From Panicum virgatum (taxonomy: Eukaryota; Streptophyta; Magnoliopsida; Poales; Poaceae), in the NCBI RefSeq assembly GCF_016808335.1, contig NC_053142.1, positions 40,405,674 through 40,469,673 of the forward strand: a stretch of DNA of 64,000 nt, in the 5' to 3' direction. Every line of letters begins with the position of its first letter. Position 1 is the first letter of the stretch. This document shows, one piece after another, positions 54,010 to 64,000 of the stretch. The notes beneath the pieces are model-generated. The model had not been told where the DNA came from. It saw only the letters and a list, made by a program, of their open reading frames with translations, and searched no databases. Position numbers and translations under genes: made by a program.

Positions 54010-56231
54010 GAGCTGGGCTATGAACTGGCAGGCCACCCCAAAAATTGGCGAGAAATCCAGCCAGCGTTAAAGAAAAAGAAATGCCCACCCCTAAAATATG
54101 CCCTCTTCATAAAAAATAAGAGGACGGCTGGAAGTTTGGAAGCCGTGTGATTTTTTATATAAAAAAATGTACATGTTTGCATAGGCAAAATTTCAAGAAA
54201 AGAGTTTGTGAAAAGTGAATACTATGGCAATACAAAATTCAGACCAGTGTAGACCAGTTCTGGCAAAATTTCATGTTTACTTGGTGGATAGCAACTAGCG
54301 AGGCGAGGGGAAGAAACAAATAGCCCCCGTCCGTTTGCCCCAACCCCAAGCGCCTGAGGCCTCGCTCGCCCCCGTCTGTTTGTCCTGATCGCATCGAGCT
54401 TTTTCTCCGGAACGGTCTCCAACTACCCTTTGACCATCGACCACCGTGCGGCCATGATCCATGGTGCCGCCACGCCTCCTGCACTCCGGCGTCCGCGGGG
54501 TCCGGCCGTCTCGAGATCCGCCGCTACCTGCGTTTTGTTTACGCGATGCCCCCCCCCCCCCCCCCCCCCCCCCGGAGCGGAACGAGGAACGCCGCTACCG
54601 CAACAGCAGGACCCTGTAGCTGGAACCTGGAGCCCCGGATCGGAAAAATGCGTTCGTGTGTTACTGCCACCTTCCATGCCATGGTCCAGAGTCAGATCAC
54701 ACGGTGCACACAGGTTACAGATTTACAGTTACAGGTACCACCGACGGGTGAAATTATACGTGCGCGTGCATGTGACCGCGATGCCGGAAGGCTTTCGACG
54801 CACGGAGAGGGCTCATCTCGGCCAGGGGCAGGGCAGGGAGCCGCAGAAATTGTTGGTGTCATGCCCAGGCCTTTGCCCAACAGAGGGACAAGCGATGCTG
54901 CCGCCTGGTACGAGCACACAATGATCACGCGCTGCGCATGGCGCCGACGGCGTGGTTAACCATTTGACTGTGGCGAGTGATTTCGCTGCCGGCGCTGGCG
55001 TTGAGATTCCAGACAGACCGACTCGATCCTCCCAACCCAGCCTCCAGGCTCTCCGGAGGAAGGAACAGCTAGCGCGGGGGACGACTCGCTCGGTTCCGCC
55101 CAACAGGCCAACACGCAGGCACGGCAAAGGCTGCCAGACCTAACGACCAGCAGCCCACACGGCCACACCCGGCCACGCCGCCACGTGACTACTGGGCGAC
55201 GGGCAATCTGGGAGGCAGGTGCCCGTGGCGGCAAGCGGCATGACCTCCGCTTCCGTAGCTCTTGCTTCGTCGCTGGCTCGCTGCGCAACGGCAACGGTCA
55301 AGCGAGCCCGGGGCAGGCAGTGCGGCGGGGTGAGTGACGCCAACGTCAACGGTCTTCCGAGGCCCGAGGCGCGAGGGGCTCTTCGGTCATTTCAGCTTGC
55401 CGCAGTAGTGCAGTGTTGCGCTGCGACGACGTCCGCGGCCGCACATGGGGTGGTGCCGTGGTGGGAAAACCGTGGGATGGGGCGAGTCGAGGGCAGCGGC
55501 AAAGAGGCCCGGAGTGAAAGAAGGAATGCCGATGGGCGATGGGCCATTGGTCACGCTTGCAAATTGCAGCTTACTTTACTCCAAGTGCAACTGCGCAAGT
55601 GCTTAACCACGCAGGGAAGAGAACTAAACAAACATCCTATTCCTACCTGCACGATCTGGTCGCGGTCTTGAAACGGCCTGCCGCGACAGCACGAGTGGCC
55701 GTTCCCGTTTCGCGGTGACGCCCGCCTGTCAGAGACAGAGGGCAAGGAGGGCTCCGCTTCCACTAGCCATCAGCTCTCAAGCACACTGTGACACCTCGAC
55801 CTCAACAGCACACGCATCTGCGGTTTTCACGGTGCTCTTTCACGGTTTCACTTTCACCTACGGGATACAGCTTTTTTTTTCACTTATATATCAGCCTCCA
55901 TTATTCCGGTGCCGTAGACCGCTCCTCACTGCCCTGCCGCCCATGCCCGTGTTGCCAATTTGTACAGGCTCTTGCGAAGCCTGGGCCTGGCTGCCCAACA
56001 AGCAGAGCACCTCTGGCTCCGTGGTATGGTGAGCTCTGACTGAGAGACTCACTGGGGCTGGGGATTTTCTCGAAGCCATAAAAGAGAGAGACCCAGAAAG
56101 AAGCCTACCAAAGTACCACCAGCTCTCGCAGCAGCCGCAGTGCCACCACTCCAGCAAGGGAAGGGCGCAGCGCAGGCGGGGAAGAAGGGGGGTCGAGAGG
56201 AACCAACCAACCAACCCAGCCCAGACCCCCA
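54010..56231. promoter_or_regulatory. Intergenic DNA and promoter/leader of the expansin gene
   Basis: No gene is supported between 54.0 and 56.1 kb. A 25-base C run lies at 54549-54573. A TATA-like CCATAAAAG at 56076-56084 sits about 150 bp before the expansin ATG, and the leader in between is GA/CA-rich, as in many highly expressed grass genes. GC-rich frames in this region show no domain. Confidence 0.5.
54549..54573 (+). repeat. Poly(C) run
   Basis: 25 consecutive C. On the minus strand this is a G run able to form a quadruplex. Length is likely polymorphic or sequencing-limited. Confidence 0.9.
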
Positions 56232-59200
56232 ATGGCTTCCCCGCGCTCCCTCGCCCTCTTCCTGCTCTGCATTCTGGCTGCGCCGGCGCCGCCCGTATCA
56301 GCCGCATTGCTCTTCGGCGGCGGGAAGTCGGCCGCGGAGGCGGGCCTGGACATGGAGTGGCGGCCGGCCACCGCGACGTGGTACGGCGACGCCGAGGGCG
56401 ACGGCAGCGACGGTAAGCGCTCAGCTCTCAGCTCAGCTCCACACCAGCACACCACACGCCGGTCTTGGCCTTAGATTTTTTTTTTCTGGGAGCACAAGGA
56501 CACAGACACACTGACTGACACGCCATTACCATACGAGCAGAACGAGTTCAATTCGTTCGCCGGGTTGATTATGCTGCACTGGCCGTCAGATTAGCATCTG
56601 CCGGCAGATTTTTCTTTACCGCGGCTAGAAGCAAAGTTTTTCTTCCGGGGGTAGTTGTAGAAGAAGAATAATTCCTTCCGTTGCGACATTTTTTTTGGCG
56701 GGACCTCTGCGGATCCCATGAATCCCGGAGCGAATTTCGGTGGGCCCCGCTCCGGGTCCCGGCACACCTGTCAAGCGGCCAGGCACTCCGCTCGCGCCGC
56801 GCTGCCGCCGGCCGCTTCGTCGTCTCCTTGTCCGGCTCCGGCGGCAAAGCTCCTCCCAGCACGACATTGATGCAGCATTGCACTGCCTGGCACAGTCACA
56901 GTGGCACGGCCAGTCGCCACGCCACAATAACCGGCTATAGCTTCTAGAAAAAACAGCCGCTATAACATTTAATTTGCTAAAATCGGCTATAGCCCGCTAA
57001 ACACCATAATGACAGCCTTGCCGCTAAACTTCTTAGCCGGCGATTTAAAACATTGATTCTAGCACAAGTAGAAGAAGTTAATCCGGCGACGGACCAAGAC
57101 CATGAGCTCGCTGTTATTACTGCTAGCATTTACACCGTCCCAGCTGAGCACTGTGCTGGGGGTAGTACGCCGTGCAGTAGATGACCTTCAGTTTTGTCGT
57201 CCTGTTTGTTTGACCCGTCTCGTAACGGAACAGTGCCACACCCGTGAGCCCCGAGACTTGTCCATCACTATCCCACAAGCCTCCGTTTCAACCTGTTCTT
57301 TACGGCAACTTGCACCCCGATGCACGGAGTATTTCTCTTCCTTTTTTCAGGCACTGACACTGCGATTAGCTAACCAAACAATGGTAGTTTGCATGGACTG
57401 ATCTTGTGTTCCGTTCGATGATCCTAAACGGCACCAACCAAAGCATCTGGTTTGTTTTGGCATCTGCAGGCGGCGCGTGCGGGTACGGGACGCTGGTGGA
57501 CGTGGTGCCAATGAAGGCGCGGGTGGGGTCGGTGAGCCCCGTGCTGTTCAAGGACGGCGAGGGCTGCGGCGCCTGCTACAAGGTCAAGTGCCTGGACCGC
57601 GGCATCTGCTCGCGCCGGGCCGTGACGGTCATCGTCACGGACGAGTGCCCCGGCGGCCTCTGCGCGTTCGGCCACACGCACTTCGACCTCAGCGGCGCCG
57701 CCTTCAGCAGGATGGCCGTCGCCGGCGCCGGCGGCCGCCTGCGCGACAGGGGACAGCTCAACGTCGTCTACAGGAGGTGAGCCGCGCGGTGCAGCACATT
57801 CCCCTGTCTGAATGAATACTTTCATCGGTTCAGAAACAACTGCTGCATTTGCATAACACCGATGACAGTGGACTAAAAACAGTGTCTCGTAAACCGTGAT
57901 GTCGTGCTGAAAAATGGCCACCTGACGTCTGAAAACATCGCTGGACTGGACGCTGGTGCCATGATTTCCTCGATCTGTAGGAGTAGTACTATGATCCTGA
58001 ATCCTGATGAGTGATGACGCGCAGTGAATTTAATTGTCCAGGGTTAAATGGGAGGGAATGCAGCCCAGCTGTCTGTCAGTCTCAGGTCTGCGGCCGAGTT
58101 AGCATCTAATCATCTTTGAACATCTCCTGATCAATCTCTTCAGAGAGGAAAAGACGACTGATTAAAATTCAGTTAACTAGCAGCGAGATTCCCCGTTTCG
58201 TCTTCTTTCAGAATCTGACCGGTGCAGTGTCGTTTGTCTGTGCATATACTCCAGGACTGCCTGCAAGTACGGCGGGAAGAACATCGCATTCCGTGTGAAC
58301 GAGGGCTCGACCAGCTTCTGGCTCTCGCTGCTCGTCGAGTTCGAGGACGGCGAAGGCGACATTGGATCCATGCAGATAAAGCAGGTAACCAACAGAACCG
58401 CCGAATCCTCCTATGACATTTCCCTCCTCCGGATTCAGACTTTCAGACCTCACCACCCTAGCGACGCTTCTTTGCATCTTCTCTTTCTTGCACGGCCCTT
58501 TCGCAACAAAGCGATTAGGAAAAGGAGGCTATCTCTTGTCCTTAACAACCTTTAATGCTTGATCGGGAAGGAAAAAAAAACAACCTTTAGTGCTAGGGCC
58601 ATTCCTCGAGATGCACCGGGACAAGAGAGGGCCGCACAGCCCACAGCGGCATTGCCTTAACCGAGCATGCTGGACACGCGCGTGCTGCAATTGCTTGCCT
58701 TTAGTACTCTGGCTAGCATTGCCGCTGTTGTTTGGCCTCTACCCTGTCCTTGTAGTTGCAGATCGATGGACCTGAAGAAGTGAGGCCAAAAGACCTGGCA
58801 GTTAAAAATCTCTTCCGTTGTTTACCCAATCTAAGGTTACACACAACCAAAGGGCAGCACCTTATCCCGATCAAGGGAAACAAGGCACGCGTGGCCTGGC
58901 ATGAAGGCGCTCTAGTGCTTTTCTACTTTCTTGCTCTGTCTACCACTACAAAGAAACCCCTAGTCAATGCTTTGCACAAAGGTATACGCACAGCACACAC
59001 ACGCATGATCGTCTCCCTCCGAATGATTCCCGTTCTGAATGTGTTGGAAAAGCAGCATCGCATTATTCAAAAAAAAAAAAAAGCAGCATCGCCTGAACCC
59101 TAGCCGCCAATGTCCCCACGATGCTGTTTCTTCAGCTCGGCCTCCCTGCTTAAGACGACGACCAGCATCAAAGACTACAGTCTGATGGCCCCTCATGCCT

Positions 59201-59743
59201 GCTTTGCCTTTCGCATTGCACTAGTGAGTGCTTTCACGGTAGTTGTTAAGTGAAGGCCTGACAGCCATCCTGAGCCCTTGTGGCGCGCTCGTGGGTTGTG
59301 GGCTCGTCGTGTGACCTAGTGGGCTGGGGAATCCAACGATGCCATGGAATCCCATGCAACCGCGCTATTGCTTTTTGTTGCCTTGCAAAGCGATGCTGCT
59401 GTGCTTTGCCTAGTGCTAGTGGTGGGTTAACAGTAACAACTCGAGCTGAATAATGCAGAGATAGTTACAGCTACAGAGCTGCTGACCGACTGCTCTCCCA
59501 TTCCATCCTGCTAATTCGCCATGCTTTGCGCCCTTGCAGGCCAACTCGGTGGAGTGGCTGGACATGAAGCACGTGTGGGGGGCCACGTGGTGCCTGGTGC
59601 GGGGCCCGCTGGTGGGGCCCTTCTCCGTGAGGCTGACCACGCTGTCCGCCAAGAAGACGCTCACGGCCCGGGACGTCATCCCCAGGAACTGGGCGCCCAA
59701 GGCCACCTACACCTCGCGCCTCAACTTCGAGCCGTCCCTCTAG
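56232..59743 (+). CDS. Beta-expansin (EXPB)
   Basis: Exons 56232-56412, 57470-57776, 58255-58384 and 59540-59743, all GT-AG with matching phases, give 273 residues, normal for the family. A signal peptide at about 1-24 (MASPRSLALFLLCILAAPAP) targets it to the wall. The double-psi beta-barrel domain shows ATWYGDAEGDGSDGGACGYG (across the first splice), GCGACYKVKC, VTDECPGG and the HTHFDLSG motif with the conserved His-Phe-Asp. The C-terminal CBM63-like domain contains WLSLLVEFEDGEGDIGSMQI and GATWCLVRGPLVGPFSVRLT. Beta-expansins loosen grass cell walls non-hydrolytically and bind arabinoxylan-rich matrix. The subgroup and tissue cannot be told from sequence. Intron 1 holds a short hAT/MITE-like stretch (about 56.93-57.06 kb) with GGCTATAG motifs. 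Confidence 0.95.
59062..59078 (+). mobile_element. Micro-retroinsertion (17 bp) in expansin intron 3
   Basis: ATTATTC plus an A run sits between two copies of AAAAGCAGCATCGC (59048-59061 and 59079-59092). Same structure as the events at 53971 and 62960. Confidence 0.65.
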
Positions 59744-60287
59744 AAAAAGAGGAGCCGGAGGGGGCGCGGCGCCCCGGGGCCCACGTTTTACCGGCCCCGG
59801 ACACTGCCATGTGGGTCCGCAAAGGCTGGTGGCCCACTTGGCAGGCAGCCAGGCAGGAACCCTCTGCCTATTCCTACTGGATGGATCGGCAGACTGTTTT
59901 TTTTTCTGTATTCGGGCAGCTTGGCCTAATCGTAGTATAGCTAGCTAGTGTGTGCTGATGCTTATGCATCAGAGATTCAGAGTATCAGACGTGTGTGTGG
60001 TGCTAGACTGCTAGTAATTTTGGTTGTGAGCAGAGAGTTCAGGAGCTGGCCCAGGTACCAACCAACCAAGCAGCCGCCGTCTCCAAAGGAGATCGAGAGC
60101 GTTCGCTGCTTGAGGCCAGGAATCCGATGGGGAAGCTGGTCGGACTCGGACCGTGTGAGGGTTTTGGATCCCCTCCTGGGTCGTGGTCGTGGCGTCCTGT
60201 TCGTCCGTGTCGTGCGCGCGCTTGTTCTGGTGTTTCTGTTTTGTGTTTTGCCGGATTGAAATGCAGGGTTCGTGTCTTCGTGACAAT
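59744..60287 (+). other. 3' UTR and flank of the expansin gene
   Basis: Presumed 3' UTR after the TAG at 59741-59743, then intergenic DNA up to the hAT element. No further gene recognised. Confidence 0.5.
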
Positions 60288-60295
60288 GTCAGGAG

Positions 60296-61147
60296 TAAGG
60301 GTGGGAATGTGAAAATGGTTATTCGAATTTTTTGCATTCGTATCCGTACCCGCACCTAATATGGATATACGTATCCGTTTGTAATGTGGTACTAAAGTGG
60401 ATATATTTGAATTCGTTTTTCCTCATTTTTCTCTATCCGATTCCACATCCGTATTCGACAATATCCGCAACATCCGTATTCGAATAAGAATGAGCACATA
60501 GAAAATTATTAAAAATTATATATATAACTAATGATTAGTGATGTATTAGTTTTAGTATTAATAATAATGTATTTAGTGGAATTATTTAAGAGTGATCATG
60601 AATAAATGACATGTGCTACTAGGTTTAATATTTCTAATGATATATAAAGATTAAGTTTAATTAATTTCAATTTAATTAACTATATTTTGATATGGATAAT
60701 TATATTAATTTTAATTTACTTTGGTTTATCCACTTATTGATAAAATTATAAATATACTTTATTCCATTTATTCTTTATAACTATTAATATTTCCATTAAA
60801 ATATTTATTCATTTGCATTTTATATCTTTATATTATTAACTATTTAAATATTTATGGATAAATATGTTTTGATGAGATGTCTTTTTCTTAACTATAACAA
60901 TTACATACTTTAATCCTTATTGTATAATGACTTAGCGATACCTTCGAAATACGTTATAATGAATAAAACAAACAAATATAACTATGTTCCAAATTAAGTA
61001 AATATCCGAATCCGTATCCGAATTCGAGACATCCGTTTTGTATCGTATCCGACAACATCCGAATCCATATCCGTATCCAAGTTAAAATATGGTAAAAAAT
61101 GCTATCCGAATCCGATTCCATACGTATCCGATCCGATTCCATCCTTA
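60296..61147. mobile_element. Non-autonomous hAT element, 852 bp
   Basis: Ends TAAGGGTGGGAATG and CGATTCCATCCTTA are inverted repeats with a few mismatches. The target duplication GTCAGGAG is exactly 8 bp (60288-60295 and 61148-61155), the hAT length. Both ends carry degenerate arrays of ATCCG/CGGAT-type motifs (60346-60485 and 61004-61140). The interior is very AT-rich and lacks a transposase. Confidence 0.85.
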
Positions 61148-61155
61148 GTCAGGAG

Positions 61156-61330
61156 TCAGGATCTTACTTGTCCTCAATGAGGAATGCGTGTGGGGGTTTT
61201 GAGTCTTTCAAATTCTCTTATGTAACTCGCTCTTGTAATGAGGTGGCTCATACGATAGCTAAGCAGGTCACGGGCATGACGAGGCTTGGTTGGTGGTCAT
61301 GTGTGCCAGCCTGTGTCATGAACCTGGTGA
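61156..61330 (+). pseudogene. RNase H-like (RVT_3) domain fragment
   Basis: In one plus-strand frame FKFSYVTRSCNEVAHTIAKQ matches the end of the RNase H-like domain found in plant LINE-derived and domesticated genes (usual form SCN.VAH.LAK), followed by GWWSCVPACVMNLV. Only the C-terminal part is present. It is a remnant next to the hAT insertion, not a gene. Confidence 0.6.
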
Positions 61331-61439
61331 CCCGAGAATGTAACTCTGTTCCCAATGAACGAATGCCAGACTGTTGGTCTGTCCATTCTTTTGCTGCCAT
61401 GCCAGTCAAAGACAGTTTTCGGCCGATGTGATTGTTTGT

Positions 61440-62000
61440 TCAGGGCTGTACATAACAATGCATGCGTGAAGATGGAAAGAGATATCCACTGGTAATGCTG
61501 GCGGTGGCAGTGATGATGCACCTGGTCAATGTCAGGAAAGTACAAGTATCCAACGGCAACTCCGTCTCGCGTACAAGGGCGAGGATCAGGGGTGCCCGGG
61601 TGGCAATGACAAGTGAGGTTGGCTCTGTTTCTCTTAAAAAAAACTTGTTTGGGCCGCAAGACATATTTATGTGAGGACTATATGTAATTTCAATATTTAA
61701 GCATGTCTGCAGCTTCTAAAATGATCGCACATGTTGTCATTCTGAAAATCGCCAACGTTGGTTAACAAAATAGAAGGACGTAGATGTTTCGGGACTCAAA
61801 GTGAATTTACTAATATACTTTTTTTAATTTTGTGGGTTGTATAGTTAAGTCAGTTTGGCAAAATTTGATAGTGCAAGGAAAAAGCTATCTCACCCTCGAG
61901 CGTTTGAGGGGCCTTCAACACTCGATTTTTCATCGTTTGATACTGCATTGGACTGCTTCGTCTCGAACTCCGGCACAGTGAGGTTAACCAAGCCCAATAA
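61440..62000. other. Intergenic DNA
   Basis: No gene, RNA or repeat was recognised. The composition is ordinary. The right end is the target of the next MITE. Confidence 0.45.
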
Positions 62001-62339
62001 GGGGCCGTTTGTTTTCTGAGGTTTTTCTTTAAGTCCTTGTCACATCAATTTTTTTTTACTATTTAGGAGTATCAAATAAAATCTGTTTATAAATTTTTTT
62101 GACGGATGAGTGCTAATTCGTGAGACGAATCTAGTGAGTTTAATTAATCCATAATTCACTACAGTGATGCTACAGCAACCATCGGCTGATTATGAATTAG
62201 TATACCTCATTAGAGTCGTCTCGTAGTTTAGCCTCATAGTTCTGCAATTAGTTTTGTAATTAGACTCATATTTCTAAATATTAAAATTATTTTTGACGTG
62301 ACATGGTCTAAAATTTAGTTCCCGGATCCAAACAACTTC
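62001..62339. mobile_element. MITE, PIF/Harbinger-like
   Basis: About 339 bp with ends GGGGCCGTTTGT and CCAAACAACTTC. The mismatches between the two ends are mostly transitions. A TAA duplication (61998-62000, 62340-62342) fits PIF/Harbinger. The core TGAGACGAATCTAGTGAG...CTACAGCAACC is shared with the MITE nested in MULE 1. Confidence 0.75.
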
Positions 62340-62342
62340 TAA

Positions 62343-63136
62343 GTTGATAAACAAACCCAGCCATTTGTAATGGAAAATGGTGAAAGTAGTGCTGGAAAAA
62401 ATCTGACTAACCAGAAATCGAAAATGATCTCTGTTTCGGCGTTTCTAGACATAAATAACATTTCTTTTAAAAAAATCTTTGAGCGCGTATTGCAAATTGC
62501 AATAAGCATGAAATAGTTAAGTCGGAAAAAAATGTAAATTCCTGGACTAACGAGAATTGTTAAAAATGATATCGTTTCCTACTGATGATGAAATAGTTGA
62601 TGTGGTGCTGTCCACAGGGCCCGGTGACTTGTACGATTTTTCCTTTTTTTTTCTTCCTAGGCCTCACATGGCCCATTTTGTAGAGCCGACCTCACCACCT
62701 ATCTCAGGCCCAAAGCCCCAAAGCACCCCTGAGCCACGGTTATCGCAGTCAATGACATAGCGACCCCTAAAGTGCCAGCTTGACATCACCCACGACCCGC
62801 GTCACGTTCTCTTCCAGCCAGGGCACGTTCCTGCTCGTCGTCGCCCCCCGGATTCCCTTCCCTGCAATAGACAAATCTCCCACCCTCCGCCGCTGCACGG
62901 CTCCGCCCATAGCCGGCCGGGAGTGGGAGATACTTCCATCAAGGATAGCACACAGGATTTTTGTTCAAAAAAAAAAAAAGGATAGCACACAGGATTCGCG
63001 CCGCCCGTGGGAAAAGGAGGCGACGAGTCCACCCACCCGCATTCGGGCTCGGGCGCCACCCCGCGCACACAGGATTGCCGCTGCGCCCGCGGACCGCCGT
63101 CCACTCGCGGGGCCAGAGGGAGGGAGGGGCGGAGCG
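62343..63136 (+). promoter_or_regulatory. Promoter and leader region of the desaturase gene
   Basis: AT-rich up to about 62.6 kb, then GC-rich to the ATG at 63137. A micro-insertion lies at 62960-62977 in the leader region. No TATA box is clear. Confidence 0.4.
62960..62977 (+). mobile_element. Micro-retroinsertion (18 bp) upstream of the desaturase gene
   Basis: TTTGTTC plus an A run is flanked by perfect 19-bp copies of AAGGATAGCACACAGGATT (62941-62959 and 62978-62996). The strongest of three such events in the window. Confidence 0.75.
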
Positions 63137-63292
63137 ATGGGCGCGGGGGTGGAGGCGGACGAAGGGGTGATGGCGACGGACTTCTTCTGGTCGTACACGG
63201 ACGAGCCGCACGCGTCGCGCCGCCGGGAGATCCTGGCCAAGTACCCGCAGATCAAGGAGCTCTTCGGCCCGGATCCGTGGGCCTTCCTCAAG
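63137..63292 (+). CDS. Sphingolipid delta-4 desaturase (DES1-like), first exon only
   Basis: The ATG at 63137 opens 52 codons, including [20 protein letters not shown] and [20 protein letters not shown], then a GT donor at 63293. This is the conserved N-terminal lipid-desaturase segment of DES1/DEGS proteins, ER membrane enzymes that put a delta-4 double bond into dihydroceramide. The histidine-box exons must lie beyond 64000. From 63293 to the window end I see only intron sequence, with a T run at 63310-63322 and a 31-bp tandem repeat. Confidence 0.9.
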
Positions 63293-63872
63293 GTGCCGTC
63301 ATCTGCCTCTTTTTTTTTTTTTTGCCCGGCTCTGTGCCGTCCTGGCGTCCTCCTTGTGTGCTGCAATGAGGAATTGGGGATTGAGCTTGCCGGAGAGTGC
63401 AATTCATATTGTTTTTTCCCCCTACGATGCTTGGCTTTTGCGGTGAAGTGTAAGCTGGGTCTGGGTAGCCTTAAAGCCGAGATCTCTCTAATTGACGTAC
63501 CTGAATAAATCAGTAGGGGAATTAGTTTGGCGGTGTTCAGCTTCTAGTGCTTACGTTACTAGAGTTATTCTCAGGAATCTCAACTGTGACAAAGTGATTG
63601 CAGTTATGCTTTTTAAAGGAAAGGTTGCAGCCAAACTTGTTTTGATTTTCCCATTTTCTTTTGTTAATTGCTTGTTTATGTAACAGTTAACTTGTTACCC
63701 TTGTCTTCAACCTGAAAATTTAATGCGCTTGGAAACTGTTAAACTTGGGAATTATGGTGCAAAACGGAATAACTAGTAGTAATTAAGCAATACTACATTT
63801 AAAGCGGGAGCTTCTTCCATTAAGCTTTCTTATCCAGCCATAACAAGCTTAATAGAATTTGTTTAGGCGCCA

Positions 63873-63954
63873 TAAGCTGGCCTGACATTTCTTCAAAATA
63901 AATTAAGCTGGCCTGACATTTCTTCAAAATAAATTAAGCTGGCCTGACATTTCT
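63873..63954. repeat. 31-bp tandem repeat, 2.6 copies
   Basis: Units start at 63873, 63904 and 63935 with the sequence TAAGCTGGCCTGACATTTCT followed by TCAAAATAAAT. The copies are nearly identical, so the repeat is recent. It lies in the presumed first intron of the desaturase gene. Confidence 0.92.
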
Positions 63955-64000
63955 GCCCAACAGTTCTTGTTGGTCCTGGATCAGTTCCACGCTTCCACCA

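Noticed and set aside
58590..59103. Short frames in expansin intron 3 as a nested gene
   Set aside because: No domain, no splice consistency; they lie wholly within the intron.

Overview
This is a stretch of plant nuclear DNA. It almost certainly comes from a grass (Poaceae), and the panicoid-like transposon content is only a weak hint to the subfamily. The evidence is GT-AG introns, very GC-rich first exons next to AT-rich intergenic DNA, an Au-type SINE, Ty1/copia and Ty3/gypsy LTR elements, Mutator-like, hAT and PIF/Harbinger-like elements, and LINE insertions. No bacterial or viral genome features are present.

Layout. 1-3.7 kb: a (TA/TG)n microsatellite, then two Helitron-like ends that appear to sit head to head. 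4.2-17.6 kb (+): a 17-exon gene for an FCP1-type RNA polymerase II CTD phosphatase with two dsRNA-binding domains (CPL1 type). Its introns hold a TIR element, an Au SINE and a whole Ty1/copia element with 94-bp LTRs. 18.2-24.5 kb: a dense transposon block made of a LINE, a Mutator-like element with a nested MITE, a second Mutator-like element, a broken LanC-like (GCR2 family) gene, and a second LINE on the minus strand. 26-41.6 kb (-): remains of a tandemly duplicated, unrecognised membrane-protein family. The copies are cut by two large solo LTRs, and one solo LTR itself carries a complete Ty3/gypsy chromovirus with identical LTRs. 41.6-44.3 kb: GC-rich DNA without a recognisable gene, plus a tRNA-derived SINE.

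44.3-64 kb is gene-rich. It holds a GT32-like Golgi glycosyltransferase (+); a polyol/monosaccharide transporter of the PLT4 type (-) with a possible alternative first exon 2.2 kb upstream; a small gene for a TFIIIC subunit 6-like protein (-), assembled here from four short exons; a beta-expansin (+, four exons); an hAT element and an RNase H-like fragment; and the first exon of a sphingolipid delta-4 desaturase (+), which runs off the right edge.

The host genes do not form a pathway. They are independent housekeeping or cell-wall genes in the usual plant arrangement. The most informative content is the mobile-element history. Many insertions have exact target-site duplications, which fix their borders and order. 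Three are tiny retroinsertions of about 20 bp with 14-19 bp duplications. I found no clearly new biological system. The best leads are the alternative transporter first exon, the dismantled tandem gene family, the young chromovirus and the copia element with a damaged reverse transcriptase site. All joins and family names come from reading the sequence and from general knowledge of these families; no database search was run.
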